This document shows, one piece after another, positions 26,521-38,326 of a DNA stretch of 64,000 nucleotides. Source of the stretch: Streptomyces sp. DSM 110735 (GTDB lineage: Bacteria > Actinomycetota > Actinomycetes > Streptomycetales > Streptomycetaceae). The stretch's first letter is position 1, and each line of letters starts with the position of its first letter. The notes beneath the pieces were generated by a model. That model saw only the letters and a list, made by a program, of their open reading frames with translations, was not told the DNA's origin and did not search any database. The stretch covers positions 1-64,000 of the forward strand of contig NZ_JACYHF010000017.1 in assembly GCF_016482685.1 (NCBI RefSeq), written 5' to 3'. The position numbers and the translations under genes were made by a program.

Positions 26521-26789
26521 GTGTCCCCCCTTTGGACCGGACCCACCCCGCCCGTGTCCCCCACAGGACGCTAAGCCGGAACACTTCCCTCCGACAAGAG
26601 CTATTCGGACATTGCGAACTCTTTAGTCATGGGGCGGACAACTCCACGGCGGGCACCCGAAACGACCACGGAACCGCTCGTCAACGCGCTGCACAGTGCT
26701 GCCAAGACAGCGGTCCCGCCCGTAACGTGTGGGCCGACCACATGGTTGGCCACACCAGGCACGGCCCGGATGAGAGCGAGGCGGCACCC

Positions 26790-28001
26790 ATGCCCCCCTT
26801 CGACGTCCCCGAGGGCGACCCCTTCGGTCCGCACAACCTTCCCTATGGCGTGTTCTCGCCCTCCGACGACGCCGAACGGAGGGTCGGGGTCCGGCTCGGC
26901 GACCGGGTGCTCGACGCGGGCGCGGTCGCCGCGGCGCTCGGCTCCCCGGACGCGGACCTGCTCGCGCGCCCCACGCTGAACCCGCTGCTCGCCGCCGGAC
27001 CGGAGGCGTGGTCGCGGGTGCGGAGCGCCCTGACCACCTGGGTCACGGACCCCGCTCACGGCGCCACCGTGGAAGCCCACCTCCACCCGCTCGCGGACGT
27101 CCGGCTCCACCTCCCCTTCGAGGTGGCCGATTACGTCGACTTCTACGCCTCGGAGAACCACGCCCGCAACGTCGGCCGCATCTTCCGCCCCGACGCCGCG
27201 GACTCGCTCACCCCCAACTGGAAGCATCTGCCCATCGGTTACCACGGCCGCGCGGGCACGGTCGTCGTCTCCGGCACCGATGTCGTACGTCCCTCGGGGC
27301 AGCGCAAGGGTCCCGGCGACCCCGAGCCCGTCTTCGGACCCTCGGTCCGGCTGGACATCGAGGCGGAGGTCGGCTTCGTGGTCGGCACCCCCTCCGCGCA
27401 GGGCACGCCGGTGCCGCTGACCGCGTTCCGCGAGCACGTCTTCGGGCTGTGCCTCCTCAACGACTGGTCCGCGCGCGACATCCAGGCGTGGGAGTACGTC
27501 CCCCTCGGTCCCTTCCTCGGCAAGTCCTTCGCCACCTCGGTGTCGGCGTGGATCACCCCGCTGGCGGCGCTGGAGCACGCCCGCGTGGCACCCCCCGAGC
27601 GCACGCACCCCCTGCTCCCCTACCTCGACGACTCCCACGCCGAGCCCGGCGGCTACGACCTCCGCATCTCGGTCGCCGTCAACGGCGAGGTCGTCTCCGA
27701 GCCCCCCTTCTCCACCATGTACTGGACCGCCGCGCAGCAGCTCGCCCACCTCACGGTCAACGGCGCCTCCCTGCGCACCGGCGACCTCTACGCCTCCGGC
27801 ACGGTGAGCGGACCCGCCGAGAACCAGCGCGGCTCGCTGCTGGAGCTGACCTGGAACGGGCGCGATCCGCTGGAACTCCCGGACGGCAAGCGGGCGTTCC
27901 TGGAGGACGGCGACGTGGTGACGCTGACGGCGTGGGCGCCGGGCGCGGACGGCACCCGGATCGGGCTGGGCGAGGTGAGCGGGCGCGTGGTGGGAAGGTG
28001 A
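26790..28001 (+). CDS. fahA: Fumarylacetoacetase
   Basis: A 403-aa enzyme of tyrosine/phenylalanine breakdown that splits fumarylacetoacetate into fumarate and acetoacetate. Family signatures are DYVDFYASENHARNVGRIFR, PIGYHGRAG, LDIEAEVGFVVG, LLNDWSARDIQAWEYVPLGP and SFATSVSAWITP. Metal-binding Asp and Glu residues are in these segments. The start ATG 26790 gives the N-terminus MPPFDVPEGDPFGPHNLPYG, matching the family. Other tyrosine pathway genes are not adjacent. Confidence 0.95.
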   Translation: MPPFDVPEGDPFGPHNLPYGVFSPSDDAERRVGVRLGDRVLDAGAVAAALGSPDADLLARPTLNPLLAAGPEAWSRVRSALTTWVTDPAHGATVEAHLHPLADVRLHLPFEVADYVDFYASENHARNVGRIFRPDAADSLTPNWKHLPIGYHGRAGTVVVSGTDVVRPSGQRKGPGDPEPVFGPSVRLDIEAEVGFVVGTPSAQGTPVPLTAFREHVFGLCLLNDWSARDIQAWEYVPLGPFLGKSFATSVSAWITPLAALEHARVAPPERTHPLLPYLDDSHAEPGGYDLRISVAVNGEVVSEPPFSTMYWTAAQQLAHLTVNGASLRTGDLYASGTVSGPAENQRGSLLELTWNGRDPLELPDGKRAFLEDGDVVTLTAWAPGADGTRIGLGEVSGRVVGR

Positions 28002-28174
28002 GCGGAGGCTGCCGGGGGCGCTGAGACGGGGGCGGCGGCGCGGAAGTCCCAACCGGGCCGTTCCGCTTCCCCGTTCGGCCCCCGGGACGACTGACGGACG
28101 GCTCTTCCGGCGTCATACTGGCGTAACACGCACCACCGCCCCGCACCTTGGCCACCAGGAACCGGAGCCCCGGC

Positions 28175-29113
28175 ATGACCGTCTGCCTGCTCCTGCTGAG
28201 CGCCGTCGCGCTGACGGCCGCCCTGCCCGCGCCCCGCGCGCTCGTCCGGGCCGCCTGGCCCGACCGGGAGCCCGTGGTGGCGCTGTGGGTGTGGCAGTGC
28301 CTGGTCGCCACCGTGCTGCTGTGCTGTCTGACCGCGCTGGTGCTGGGCGCGGCGGCGGTCTTCCACACCGTCCGCGACCATGTGTTCGCGCCCGCGCCGC
28401 CCGCCGTCACCGCCGCGTACGACCTCTCGGCGGCGCCGCCCTGGGCCGCCGTCCTCACGGTGCTGCTCGCCTCGGGAGCCGCCTGGACCACCGCGATGCT
28501 GGCGCGCGAGCTGACCGAGGTGCGGCGGCGGCGCGGGGTGACCCGGGCGCATCTGGACGAGCGTGCCCCGGAGCTGCCCGCCGGGCTCCCCTCGGGGCGC
28601 GGACCGCTGCTGGTCCTGGAGGACGAGTACCCGGACGCCTGGTGGCTGCCCGGGCATCCGCCCCGCCTGGTCGTGACCACCGGGGCGCTGCACCGGCTCA
28701 CCGACCCCCAGCTCGACGCGGTGCTCACCCACGAGCGCGGTCACGCCCGCGCCCACCACGACTGGCTGCTGCATCTGTCGAGCGCGCTGGCGACGGGCTT
28801 CCCGCGCGTGCCGCTCTTCGCGCACTTCCGCGACCAGACGCACCGGCTGGTGGAACTCGCCGCCGACGACACCGCCTCCCGGCGCTGCGGTCACCTCACC
28901 ACCGCGCTGGCCCTGATCGAGCTGAACCAGCACCGGGGCGTGCTGTCCTGCGCCTCCAGCCGCCGCCTGCTCGGCGAGCGCGTCGACCGGCTCCTTCAGC
29001 CGCCGCCCCGGCTGCTGCGCAGGCAGCGCGCGCTGACCACGGCGGTGGCAGCGCTGGTCCCGCTGCTGCCCCTGCTGATCACCTTCGCACCGGGGCTGAC
29101 GGCGCTGGCGTGA
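28175..29113 (+). CDS. M56-family integral membrane metallopeptidase
   Basis: A 312-aa membrane protease. Hydrophobic segments lie at ~1-15, 35-65, 90-110 and the C-terminus (TTAVAALVPLLPLLITF). The zinc site is VLTHERGHARAHHD (HExxH-type). The third ligand is expected in the LVELAADDTA segment. In Streptomyces these often pair with a BlaI-type repressor, but none is adjacent here. ATG 28175 is chosen. The gene converges on recQ. Confidence 0.88.
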   Translation: MTVCLLLLSAVALTAALPAPRALVRAAWPDREPVVALWVWQCLVATVLLCCLTALVLGAAAVFHTVRDHVFAPAPPAVTAAYDLSAAPPWAAVLTVLLASGAAWTTAMLARELTEVRRRRGVTRAHLDERAPELPAGLPSGRGPLLVLEDEYPDAWWLPGHPPRLVVTTGALHRLTDPQLDAVLTHERGHARAHHDWLLHLSSALATGFPRVPLFAHFRDQTHRLVELAADDTASRRCGHLTTALALIELNQHRGVLSCASSRRLLGERVDRLLQPPPRLLRRQRALTTAVAALVPLLPLLITFAPGLTALA

Positions 29114-29128
29114 GCCGCCGGACGGGCC

Positions 29129-31129
<2,001 letters not shown>

Positions 31130-31218
31130 CTCGTCGATCCCACCTGTCCCACTCGGAGCCCGTGCCGCTCACCGACCACGACCACCACCATAGGCGCCCA
31201 TACCGACAGCGCCGACGG

Positions 31219-31227
31219 TTATCCACA
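31219..31227. promoter_or_regulatory. Single DnaA-box match upstream of recQ
   Basis: TTATCCACA matches the strict DnaA-box consensus, 90 bp upstream of the recQ start. It is isolated, so it is a possible regulatory site and not an origin. Confidence 0.45.
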
Positions 31228-31369
31228 GGCCCGCAGCTTCCGGGCGCCGCATATGCCTGTGGCAATCGTCAACGACACGACTTCTCGTTCACACGTTCAC
31301 GGGAGACCCGCCCGTTTTCCGCCGATACTCTGGACGCACCCGGCGAGACTCCGTCCCATGGGAGCACTG

Positions 31370-31972
31370 ATGAGCGTCGCACCGAAGGCGTCCACGCCCG
31401 CCTGGCCGACCCCGCCCCAGGGCGGGTGGACCGCCGACGACCTGGACCGGCTTCCGAATCTTCCTCCGCACACGGAGCTGATCGACGGGAGCCTGGTCTT
31501 CGTGAGTCCGCAGACCACCTTTCACGAGCGAGTTGTCGACTTCTTCAAGTGGCAACTGCAGTCCTTGGCGCCATCGGAGTTCGAGGTCTTCCGCGAATTC
31601 ACCATCGACATCGACCGGCAGAACCGGCCCGAACCGGATGTCATCGTGCTGCACGCGGAGGCGTGGACGGTCTCCGGTCAGACTCGCTTCCCGGCGGAGA
31701 CGATCGTCCTCGCCGTCGAGGTCGTCTCCGAGGACTCCGTCTCCCGGGACCGCGAGACCAAGCCGCTGAAATACGCCCGCGCGAAGATCCCCTACTACTG
31801 GCGAGTGGAGGATGAGCAGGACCGCGCCGTCGTCCATGCCTTCGAACTGGAACCGGCCACCGGCGCCTACGTCAGCGTCGGAATCTTCCGGGAGCGGATG
31901 AAGGTCGACATGCCCTTCCCGATGGACTTGGACCTCACCAAGATCAGGACGCGACCCCGGAACGCGGGCTGA
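31370..31972 (+). CDS. Uma2-family (DUF820) restriction-endonuclease-fold protein
   Basis: A 200-aa protein. ATG 31370 follows GGGAG at 5 nt. The Uma2 pattern is present: HTELIDGSLVFVSPQTTFH at the N-terminal side, then PEPDVIVLHAEAW and IVLAVEVVSEDSVSRDRETK with KPLKYARAKIPYYW. The PD...EVVS...K set forms a PD-(D/E)XK nuclease-like site. Streptomyces carry many paralogues and function is mostly unknown. It stands alone, converging on the nuo operon. Confidence 0.88.
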   Translation: MSVAPKASTPAWPTPPQGGWTADDLDRLPNLPPHTELIDGSLVFVSPQTTFHERVVDFFKWQLQSLAPSEFEVFREFTIDIDRQNRPEPDVIVLHAEAWTVSGQTRFPAETIVLAVEVVSEDSVSRDRETKPLKYARAKIPYYWRVEDEQDRAVVHAFELEPATGAYVSVGIFRERMKVDMPFPMDLDLTKIRTRPRNAG

Positions 31973-31984
31973 ACGCCCACCGAC

Positions 31985-32036
31985 CACGCCGCTGCCCGGC
32001 ACCCACGTGAAGAGCGGGGTACCGGGCAGCGGCGTG
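31985..32036. terminator. Terminator between Uma2 gene and nuoN
   Basis: CACGCCGCTGCCCGG (31985-31999) pairs perfectly with 32022-32036, a 15-bp stem with a 22-nt loop. Its position between convergent genes suggests termination in both directions, ending the 16-kb nuo transcript. Confidence 0.85.
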
Positions 32037-32041
32037 TCGGA

Positions 32042-33691
32042 TCAGCGCACGAACACGCTCGCCTGGTTCGCCAGGGTCAGGAAGTACTGCGGTGCCACGC
32101 CCAGGACCACCGTGACCGCCACACCGATCGCGATCGCCATGGTCGTCAGCGGGGAGGGGACGGCGACCGTGGGACCGTCCGGCTTCGGGGCGCTGAAGAA
32201 CATCAGGACGATCACGCGGATGTAGAAGAAGGCGGCGATGGCGGAGGAGAGCACACCGATGACCACCAGCGGAGCCGCGCCGCCCTCCGCCGCCGCCCGG
32301 AAGACCGCGAACTTACCGGCGAAGCCGCTGGTCAGCGGGATGCCGGCGAAGGCGAGCAGGAAGACCGCGAAGACCGCCGCCACCAGCGGGGAACGGCGCC
32401 CGAGCCCCGCCCACTGGGAGAGGTGGGTCGCCTCGCCGCCCGCGTCGCGGACCAGGGTGACCACGGCGAAGGCGCCGATCGTCACGAAGGAGTACCCGGC
32501 CAGGTAGAAGAGGACAGAGGACACACCGTTCCGCGAGGTGGCGATCACGCCCGCGAGGATGAAGCCCGCGTGCGCGATGGACGAGTACGCGAGCAGGCGC
32601 TTGATGTCGGTCTGGGTGATGGCGATGATCGCGCCGCCCAGCATCGTGATGATGGCCACGCCCCACATCACCGGGCGCCAGTCCCAGCGCAGCCCCGGCA
32701 GGACCACGTAGAGCAGCCGCAGCAGCGCGCCGAACGCGGCGACCTTGGTCGCGGCCGCCATGAAGCCGGTGACCGGGGTCGGCGCGCCCTGGTACACGTC
32801 CGGCGTCCACATGTGGAACGGCACCGCGCCCACCTTGAACAGCAGTCCCATCACCAGCAGCGCCATGCCGATGAGCAGCAGCGCGTCGTTGCCCATGGTG
32901 TCCGCGAGCGCCGGGTCGACCCCGCTGACCGTGCCGTCGACGACCTGCGCGATGCGGGTGTACGACACCGAGCCCGCGTAGCCGTACAGCAGGGCGATGC
33001 CGAACAGCGTGAACGCGGAGGCGAACGCGCCGAGCAGGAAGTACTTGACCGCGGCTTCCTGCGACAGCAGCCGCTTGCGGCGGGCCAGCGCGCACAGCAG
33101 GTACAGCGGGAGGGAGAGGACCTCCAGAGCCACGAACAGCGTCAGCAGGTCGTTGGCCGCCGGGAAGACCAGCATCCCGGCGATCGCGAAGAGCAGCAGC
33201 GGGAACACCTCGGTGGTGGTGAACCCGGCCTTCACGGCCGCCTTCTCGCCCTCGCCGCCCGGCACGGCCGCCGCCTGCGCCGCGAAGGAATCGACCCGGT
33301 TGCCGTGCGCCGCCGGGTCGAGGCGCCGTTCCGCGAAGGTGAACAGACCGACCAGACCGGCCAGCACGATCGTGCCCTCGAGGAAGAGCGCCGGTCCGTC
33401 GACCGCGATCGCGCCCATCGCCGCGACGTGCGCCTTCGTGGTGCCGTATCCCCCGGCCGCGAGCGCGACGACCGCCGCGAAGGCGGCGCACAGCGCGACG
33501 GCCGAGACGAACACCTGGGCGTAGTAGCGCGAGCGGCGCGGGACGAACGCCTCGATCAGCACGCCGACCAGGGCGGCGCCGAGCACGATGAGCGTCGGCG
33601 ACAATTGTCCGTATTCGATCTTCGGCGCCTCGATCTTCGGGATCGGGTCCGCCGCCATTGTCCACAGGCTGTGGACGGCTGTCGCACTCAC
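32042..33691 (-). CDS. nuoN: NADH-quinone oxidoreductase subunit N
   Basis: An antiporter-like proton-pumping subunit (549 aa, ~14 helices) in the complex I membrane arm. The conserved core is PLYLLCALARRKRLLSQEAA and FKVGAVPFHMWTPDVYQGAP, with the Lys and His/Glu residues of the proton channel. The GTG at 33691 overlaps the nuoM stop (GTGA); an ATG at 33658 is also possible. It is the last gene of the operon. Confidence 0.96.
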   Translation of the reverse strand: MSATAVHSLWTMAADPIPKIEAPKIEYGQLSPTLIVLGAALVGVLIEAFVPRRSRYYAQVFVSAVALCAAFAAVVALAAGGYGTTKAHVAAMGAIAVDGPALFLEGTIVLAGLVGLFTFAERRLDPAAHGNRVDSFAAQAAAVPGGEGEKAAVKAGFTTTEVFPLLLFAIAGMLVFPAANDLLTLFVALEVLSLPLYLLCALARRKRLLSQEAAVKYFLLGAFASAFTLFGIALLYGYAGSVSYTRIAQVVDGTVSGVDPALADTMGNDALLLIGMALLVMGLLFKVGAVPFHMWTPDVYQGAPTPVTGFMAAATKVAAFGALLRLLYVVLPGLRWDWRPVMWGVAIITMLGGAIIAITQTDIKRLLAYSSIAHAGFILAGVIATSRNGVSSVLFYLAGYSFVTIGAFAVVTLVRDAGGEATHLSQWAGLGRRSPLVAAVFAVFLLAFAGIPLTSGFAGKFAVFRAAAEGGAAPLVVIGVLSSAIAAFFYIRVIVLMFFSAPKPDGPTVAVPSPLTTMAIAIGVAVTVVLGVAPQYFLTLANQASVFVR

Positions 33692-35259
33692 TTGGCCGCC
33701 TCCACCGCGGGCTTGGGGTCCTTCTTGTGTACGTCGGACAGGGTCTGCTTGACCGCCGGGTTGACGACGTCCGTCAGGGGCTTGGGATAGACGCCCAGGA
33801 AGACCAGCAGCACGATCAGCGGGGCCACGACCAGCACCTCGCGCACCCTGAGGTCAGGCATCGCGGAGACCTCGGGCTTCACCGGACCCGTCATCGTCCG
33901 CTGGTAGAGCACCAGCGTGTACAGCGCGGCCAGGACGATGCCGAACGTGGCGATGATCCCGATCACCGGATAGCGCGTGAACGTGCCGACCAGGACCAGG
34001 AACTCGCTGACGAACGGCGCGAGTCCGGGCAGCGACAGGGTCGCCAGACCGCCGATCAGGAAGGTGCCCGCGAGCACCGGGGCGACCTTCTGCACGCCGC
34101 CGTAGTCCGCGATGAGCCGCGAGCCGCGCCGGGAGATCAGGAACCCGGCGACCAGCATCAGCGCGGCGGTCGAGATGCCGTGGTTGACCATGTAGAGCGT
34201 CGCGCCGGACTGGCCCTGGCTGGTCATCGCGAAGATGCCGAGCACGATGAAGCCGAAGTGCGAGATCGACGCGTACGCCACAAGCCGCTTGATGTCCCGC
34301 TGCCCGACCGCGAGCAGCGCGCCGTAGACGATGCTGACCAGGGCCAGGACCAGGATCACCGGGGTCGCCCACTTCGACGCCTCCGGGAAGAGCTGGAGGC
34401 AGAAGCGGAGCATCGCGAAGGTGCCCACCTTGTCGACGACCGCCGTGATGAGGACGGCGACCGGGGCGGTGGACTCCTGCATGGCGTTGGGCAGCCAGGT
34501 GTGCAGCGGCCACAGCGGCGCCTTCACCGCGAAGGCGAAGAAAAAGCCGAGGAACAGCCAGCGCTCGGTGCTCGTCGCCATGTGCAGCGAGCCGTTCGCG
34601 CGTGCCTGCACGATCTCCTGGAGGCTGAAGCTCCCGGCGACCACGTACAGCCCGATCACCGCGGCCAGCATGATCAGACCGCCGGCGAGGTTGTAGAGCA
34701 GGAACTTCACGGCCGCGTACGAGCGCTGCGCGGACGCCGCCACCTCACCGTGCTGGTGCGCACGGTCCCCGAAGCCGCCGATGAGGAAGTACATCGGGAT
34801 GAGCATGGCTTCGAAGAAGATGTAGAAGACGAAGACGTCGGTGGCCTCGAAGGAGATGATCACCATCGCCTCGACGGCCAGGATCAGCGCGAAGAAGCCC
34901 TGGGTGGGGCGCCACCGCTTGCTGCCGGTCTCCAGCGGGTCGGCGTCGTTCCAGCCGGCCAGCACGATGAACGGCATCAGCAGCGCGGTCAGCGCGATCA
35001 GCGCCACCGCGATGCCGTCCACGCCCAGGTCGTAGCGGACCCCGAAGTCCTTGATCCAGGCGTGGGACTCGGTGAGCTGGTAGCGCGCGCCGCCCGGGTC
35101 GAAGCGGACCAGGACGACGATCGCCAGGGCGAGCGTGGCCAGCGAGACGAGCAGCGCCAGCCACTTGGCGGCGGTGCGCCGCCGCGCCGGTACGGCGGCG
35201 GTGGCGACGGCCCCGAGGGCCGGGAGTACCGCCGTCGCTGTCAGCAGGGGAAAGGACAT
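33688..35259 (-). CDS. nuoM: NADH-quinone oxidoreductase subunit M
   Basis: An antiporter-like proton-pumping subunit (523 aa, ~14 helices). Typical motifs are FYIFFEAMLIPMYFLIGGFG, APLWPLHTWLPNAMQESTAP and VAYASISHFGFIVLGIFA. Glu, Lys and His residues of the channel are within these. It begins 5 bp after the nuoL stop and is coupled to nuoN. Confidence 0.97.
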   Translation of the reverse strand: MSFPLLTATAVLPALGAVATAAVPARRRTAAKWLALLVSLATLALAIVVLVRFDPGGARYQLTESHAWIKDFGVRYDLGVDGIAVALIALTALLMPFIVLAGWNDADPLETGSKRWRPTQGFFALILAVEAMVIISFEATDVFVFYIFFEAMLIPMYFLIGGFGDRAHQHGEVAASAQRSYAAVKFLLYNLAGGLIMLAAVIGLYVVAGSFSLQEIVQARANGSLHMATSTERWLFLGFFFAFAVKAPLWPLHTWLPNAMQESTAPVAVLITAVVDKVGTFAMLRFCLQLFPEASKWATPVILVLALVSIVYGALLAVGQRDIKRLVAYASISHFGFIVLGIFAMTSQGQSGATLYMVNHGISTAALMLVAGFLISRRGSRLIADYGGVQKVAPVLAGTFLIGGLATLSLPGLAPFVSEFLVLVGTFTRYPVIGIIATFGIVLAALYTLVLYQRTMTGPVKPEVSAMPDLRVREVLVVAPLIVLLVFLGVYPKPLTDVVNPAVKQTLSDVHKKDPKPAVEAAK

Positions 35260-35264
35260 CGGTA

Positions 35265-37184
35265 TCAGACCGCCCTCATCAGCAGGGTCGCGGCGACCAG
35301 CAGGGCCGCGCCGCCGAACATCGAGACCGCGTAGGAGCGGGCGAAGCCGTTCTGGACCCGGCGCAGCCGCCCGGACAGACCGCCGAACCCGGCGGCCGTG
35401 CCGTTGACCACGCCGTCCACCAGGGTGTGGTCGACGTAGACCAGGGAGCGCGTGAGGTGCTCGCCGCCGCGGACGAGGACGACGTGGTTGAAGTCGTCCT
35501 GGTACAGGTCGCGGCGGGCCGCCCGGGTGAGCAGCGAACCGCGCGGCGCGAGCGCCGGGACCGGCTTGCGGCCGTACTGCGCCCAGGCCAGACCCACGCC
35601 GATCACCAGGCAGACCATGGTGGCGCCGGTGACGGTGAGCGCGCTCAGCGGGGAGTCGCCCTCGGCGTGCCCGGTGACCGGCTCCAGCCAGTGCAGGAAG
35701 CGGTCGCCCACGTCGAAGAAGGCACCGCCCGCGACCGAGCCGACCGCCAGCACGATCATCGGGATCGTCATGGTGCGCGGGGACTCGTGCGGGTGCGGTT
35801 CGTGGCCTGACCCCGCGGCGGAGCCGCTATCAGATGCCGTGGGCTGCCAGCGCTTCTCGCCGAAGAACGTCATCAGCATCACGCGCGTCATGTAGAACGC
35901 GGTGATCGCCGCGCCCAGGAGGGCGGCGCCGCCGAGGATCCAGCCCTCGGTGCCGCCCTTGGCGAACGCCGCCTCGATGATCTTGTCCTTGGAGAAGAAG
36001 CCGGACAGACCCGGGAAGCCGATGATCGCGAGGTAGCCGAGCCCGAAGGTGACGAACGTGATCGGCATGTACTTCCGCAGACCGCCGTACTTGCGCATGT
36101 CGACCTCGTCGTTCATGCCGTGCATGACCGAACCGGCGCCGAGGAACAGCCCGGCCTTGAAGAATCCGTGCGTGACCAGGTGCATGATCGCGAAGACGTA
36201 GCCGATGGGTCCGAGTCCCGCCGCGAGGACCATGTAGCCGATCTGCGACATGGTCGAACCGGCCAGCGCCTTCTTGATGTCGTCCTTGGCGCAACCGACG
36301 ATCGCACCGAACAGCAGCGTGACCGCGCCGACCACGGTGACCACGAGCTGGGCGTCCGGGGCGCCGTTGAAGATCGCGGCGGAGCGGACGATGAGGTAGA
36401 CGCCCGCGGTGACCATGGTGGCCGCGTGGATGAGGGCGGAGACCGGGGTCGGGCCCTCCATGGCGTCACCGAGCCAGGACTGCAGCGGCACCTGGGCGGA
36501 CTTGCCGCACGCGGCGAGCAGCAGCATCAGCGCGATGGCGGTGAGCCTGCCCTGGGAGGCGTCCTTGGCGTGGTCGAAGACCGGTCCGAAGGCGAAGGTG
36601 CCGAAGGTGGTGAACATCAGCATGATCGCGATCGACAGACCCATGTCGCCCACGCGGTTGACCAGGAACGCCTTCTTCGCGGCGGTCGCGGCGCTGGGCT
36701 TGTGCTGCCAGAAGCCGATCAGGAGGTACGAGGCGAGACCGACGCCCTCCCAGCCGACGTACAGCAGCAGGTAGTTGTCGGCGAGGACCAGCAGGAGCAT
36801 CGCCGCGAGGAACAGGTTGAGGTAGCCGAAGAAGCGGCGCCGCCGCTCGTCGTGCTCCATGTATCCGATGGAGTAGAGGTGGATCAGCGAGCCGACGCCG
36901 GTGATCAGCAGGACGAACGTCATCGACAACTGGTCGAGCCGGAAGGTGACGTCCGCGTGGAAGTCGCCCACCGAGATCCAGGTCCACAAGTGCTGGATCA
37001 GCGTGCGGTGTTCGGCGTCCTTGCCGAGCAGCCCGGCGAACAGGACCAGACCGATGACGAAGGAGGCGGTGGACAGCAGGGTGCCGATCCAGTGGCCGAC
37101 GCGGTCCAGGCGCCGACCGCCGAGCAGGAGCACGGCGGCTCCGAGCAGGGGCGCCGCGATGAGCGGCGCGATCAGGTTCTCCAC
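35265..37184 (-). CDS. nuoL: NADH-quinone oxidoreductase subunit L
   Basis: The distal antiporter-like subunit (639 aa), including the long lateral helix near the C-terminus. Motifs are GWEGVGLASYLLIGFWQHKP, VPLQSWLGDAMEGPTPVSAL and AGSTMSQIGYMVLAAGLGP. A Ser/Gly/His-rich hydrophilic loop occurs near residues 448-470. The GTG start at 37184 has GGAAG upstream. It lies 15 bp after nuoK. Confidence 0.97.
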   Translation of the reverse strand: MENLIAPLIAAPLLGAAVLLLGGRRLDRVGHWIGTLLSTASFVIGLVLFAGLLGKDAEHRTLIQHLWTWISVGDFHADVTFRLDQLSMTFVLLITGVGSLIHLYSIGYMEHDERRRRFFGYLNLFLAAMLLLVLADNYLLLYVGWEGVGLASYLLIGFWQHKPSAATAAKKAFLVNRVGDMGLSIAIMLMFTTFGTFAFGPVFDHAKDASQGRLTAIALMLLLAACGKSAQVPLQSWLGDAMEGPTPVSALIHAATMVTAGVYLIVRSAAIFNGAPDAQLVVTVVGAVTLLFGAIVGCAKDDIKKALAGSTMSQIGYMVLAAGLGPIGYVFAIMHLVTHGFFKAGLFLGAGSVMHGMNDEVDMRKYGGLRKYMPITFVTFGLGYLAIIGFPGLSGFFSKDKIIEAAFAKGGTEGWILGGAALLGAAITAFYMTRVMLMTFFGEKRWQPTASDSGSAAGSGHEPHPHESPRTMTIPMIVLAVGSVAGGAFFDVGDRFLHWLEPVTGHAEGDSPLSALTVTGATMVCLVIGVGLAWAQYGRKPVPALAPRGSLLTRAARRDLYQDDFNHVVLVRGGEHLTRSLVYVDHTLVDGVVNGTAAGFGGLSGRLRRVQNGFARSYAVSMFGGAALLVAATLLMRAV

Positions 37185-37199
37185 GATTCTTCCGACCCC

Positions 37200-37499
37200 T
37201 TACAGCTTCATCAGGCCGGCGTCGTCGACCGAGGCCGAGTGGCGGGCGCGGAACAGCGACACGATGATCGCGAGCCCGACCACGACCTCCGCCGCGGCGA
37301 CGACCATCGTGAAGAAGGCGATGATCTGGCCGTCGAGGTTGCCGTGCATCCGGGAGAAGACGACGAACGCGAGGTTGCAGGCGTTGAGCATCAGCTCGAC
37401 GCACATGAACAGGACGATCGCGTTGCGCCTGATGAGCACGCCGGTCGCGCCGATGGTGAACAACAGGGCAGCGAGATAGAGGTAGTTGACGGGGTTCAC
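37200..37499 (-). CDS. nuoK: NADH-quinone oxidoreductase subunit K
   Basis: A 99-aa three-helix membrane subunit of the proton path. Start GTG 37499 overlaps the nuoJ stop. The conserved intramembrane Glu residues are in LFMCVELMLNACNLAFV and FTMVVAAAEVVVGLAI. Confidence 0.96.
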   Translation of the reverse strand: MNPVNYLYLAALLFTIGATGVLIRRNAIVLFMCVELMLNACNLAFVVFSRMHGNLDGQIIAFFTMVVAAAEVVVGLAIIVSLFRARHSASVDDAGLMKL

Positions 37500-38326
37500 T
37501 GTGAGGCGTCCTCCGTCCGCCTGAGGTTCACCGGTTTGCTCTCCGTGCGCTCCAGACGGTCCTTCGCGCGCTGTTCGAGTGCCTTGAGGTCGCCGAGCGC
37601 CCGCGCGGACACGTCCCGGATCTGACCGCGCTCGCGCAGGGTGGCGCTGACGGTCAGCTCGGAGGGGGTGCCGTCGGGCAGCAGTCCCGCGATGTCGACG
37701 GCGTTGTGCCGGGCGTAGACACCGGGGGCGGGCAGCGGGGGCACGTGCTTGCCCTCGCGGACGCGCTGTTCGGCCAGCTCGCGCTGGGTCTTGGCGCGTT
37801 CGGTGCGCTCGCGGTGGGTGAGGACCATGGCGCCGACGGCGGCCGTGATCAGCAGGGCGCCGGTGAGTTCGAAGGCGAAGACGTACTTGGTGAAGATGAG
37901 GGCCGCCAGACCCTGCACGTTGCCGTTCGCGTTCGCCTGGCCGGTGCCGTCGAACTGCTTCAGGGAGGCGTTCGCGATGCCGCCGATCAGCAGGACGCCG
38001 AAGCCGAGCCCGCACAGCAGGGCCAGCCAGCGCTGGCCCTTGATGGTCTCCTTCAGCGAGTCCGCGGCCGTCACGCCGACGAGCATCACCACGAAGAGGA
38101 ACAGCATCATGATGGCGCCGGTGTAGACGATGATCTGCACGACGCCCAGGAAGTAGGCGCCGTTGGCGAGGTAGAACACCGCCAGGATGATCATGGTCCC
38201 GGCGAGCGAGAGCGCGCTGTGCACGGCCCGCTTCATCAGGACGGTGCACAGGGCGCCGATCACCGCGACGGTGCCGAGGATCCAGAACTGGACGGCCTCA
38301 CCGGTGGAGGTGGTGTAGGCGTTCAC
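37496..38326 (-). CDS. nuoJ: NADH-quinone oxidoreductase subunit J
   Basis: A 276-aa membrane subunit. The first ~185 residues hold five helices with the conserved FYLANGAYFLGVVQIIVYTG region, whose π-bulge helix moves during coupling. The remaining ~90 residues form a charged cytoplasmic tail (RTERAKTQRELAEQRVREGK onward), typical of actinobacteria but longer than E. coli NuoJ (184 aa). GTG 38326 overlaps the nuoI stop. Confidence 0.95.
   Translation of the reverse strand: MNAYTTSTGEAVQFWILGTVAVIGALCTVLMKRAVHSALSLAGTMIILAVFYLANGAYFLGVVQIIVYTGAIMMLFLFVVMLVGVTAADSLKETIKGQRWLALLCGLGFGVLLIGGIANASLKQFDGTGQANANGNVQGLAALIFTKYVFAFELTGALLITAAVGAMVLTHRERTERAKTQRELAEQRVREGKHVPPLPAPGVYARHNAVDIAGLLPDGTPSELTVSATLRERGQIRDVSARALGDLKALEQRAKDRLERTESKPVNLRRTEDASQ

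Noticed and set aside
31219..33680. DnaA-box-like words near recQ and nuoN as an origin
   Set aside because: Only one strict box and one partial TTGTCCACA, with no dnaA/dnaN nearby and no cluster of boxes.
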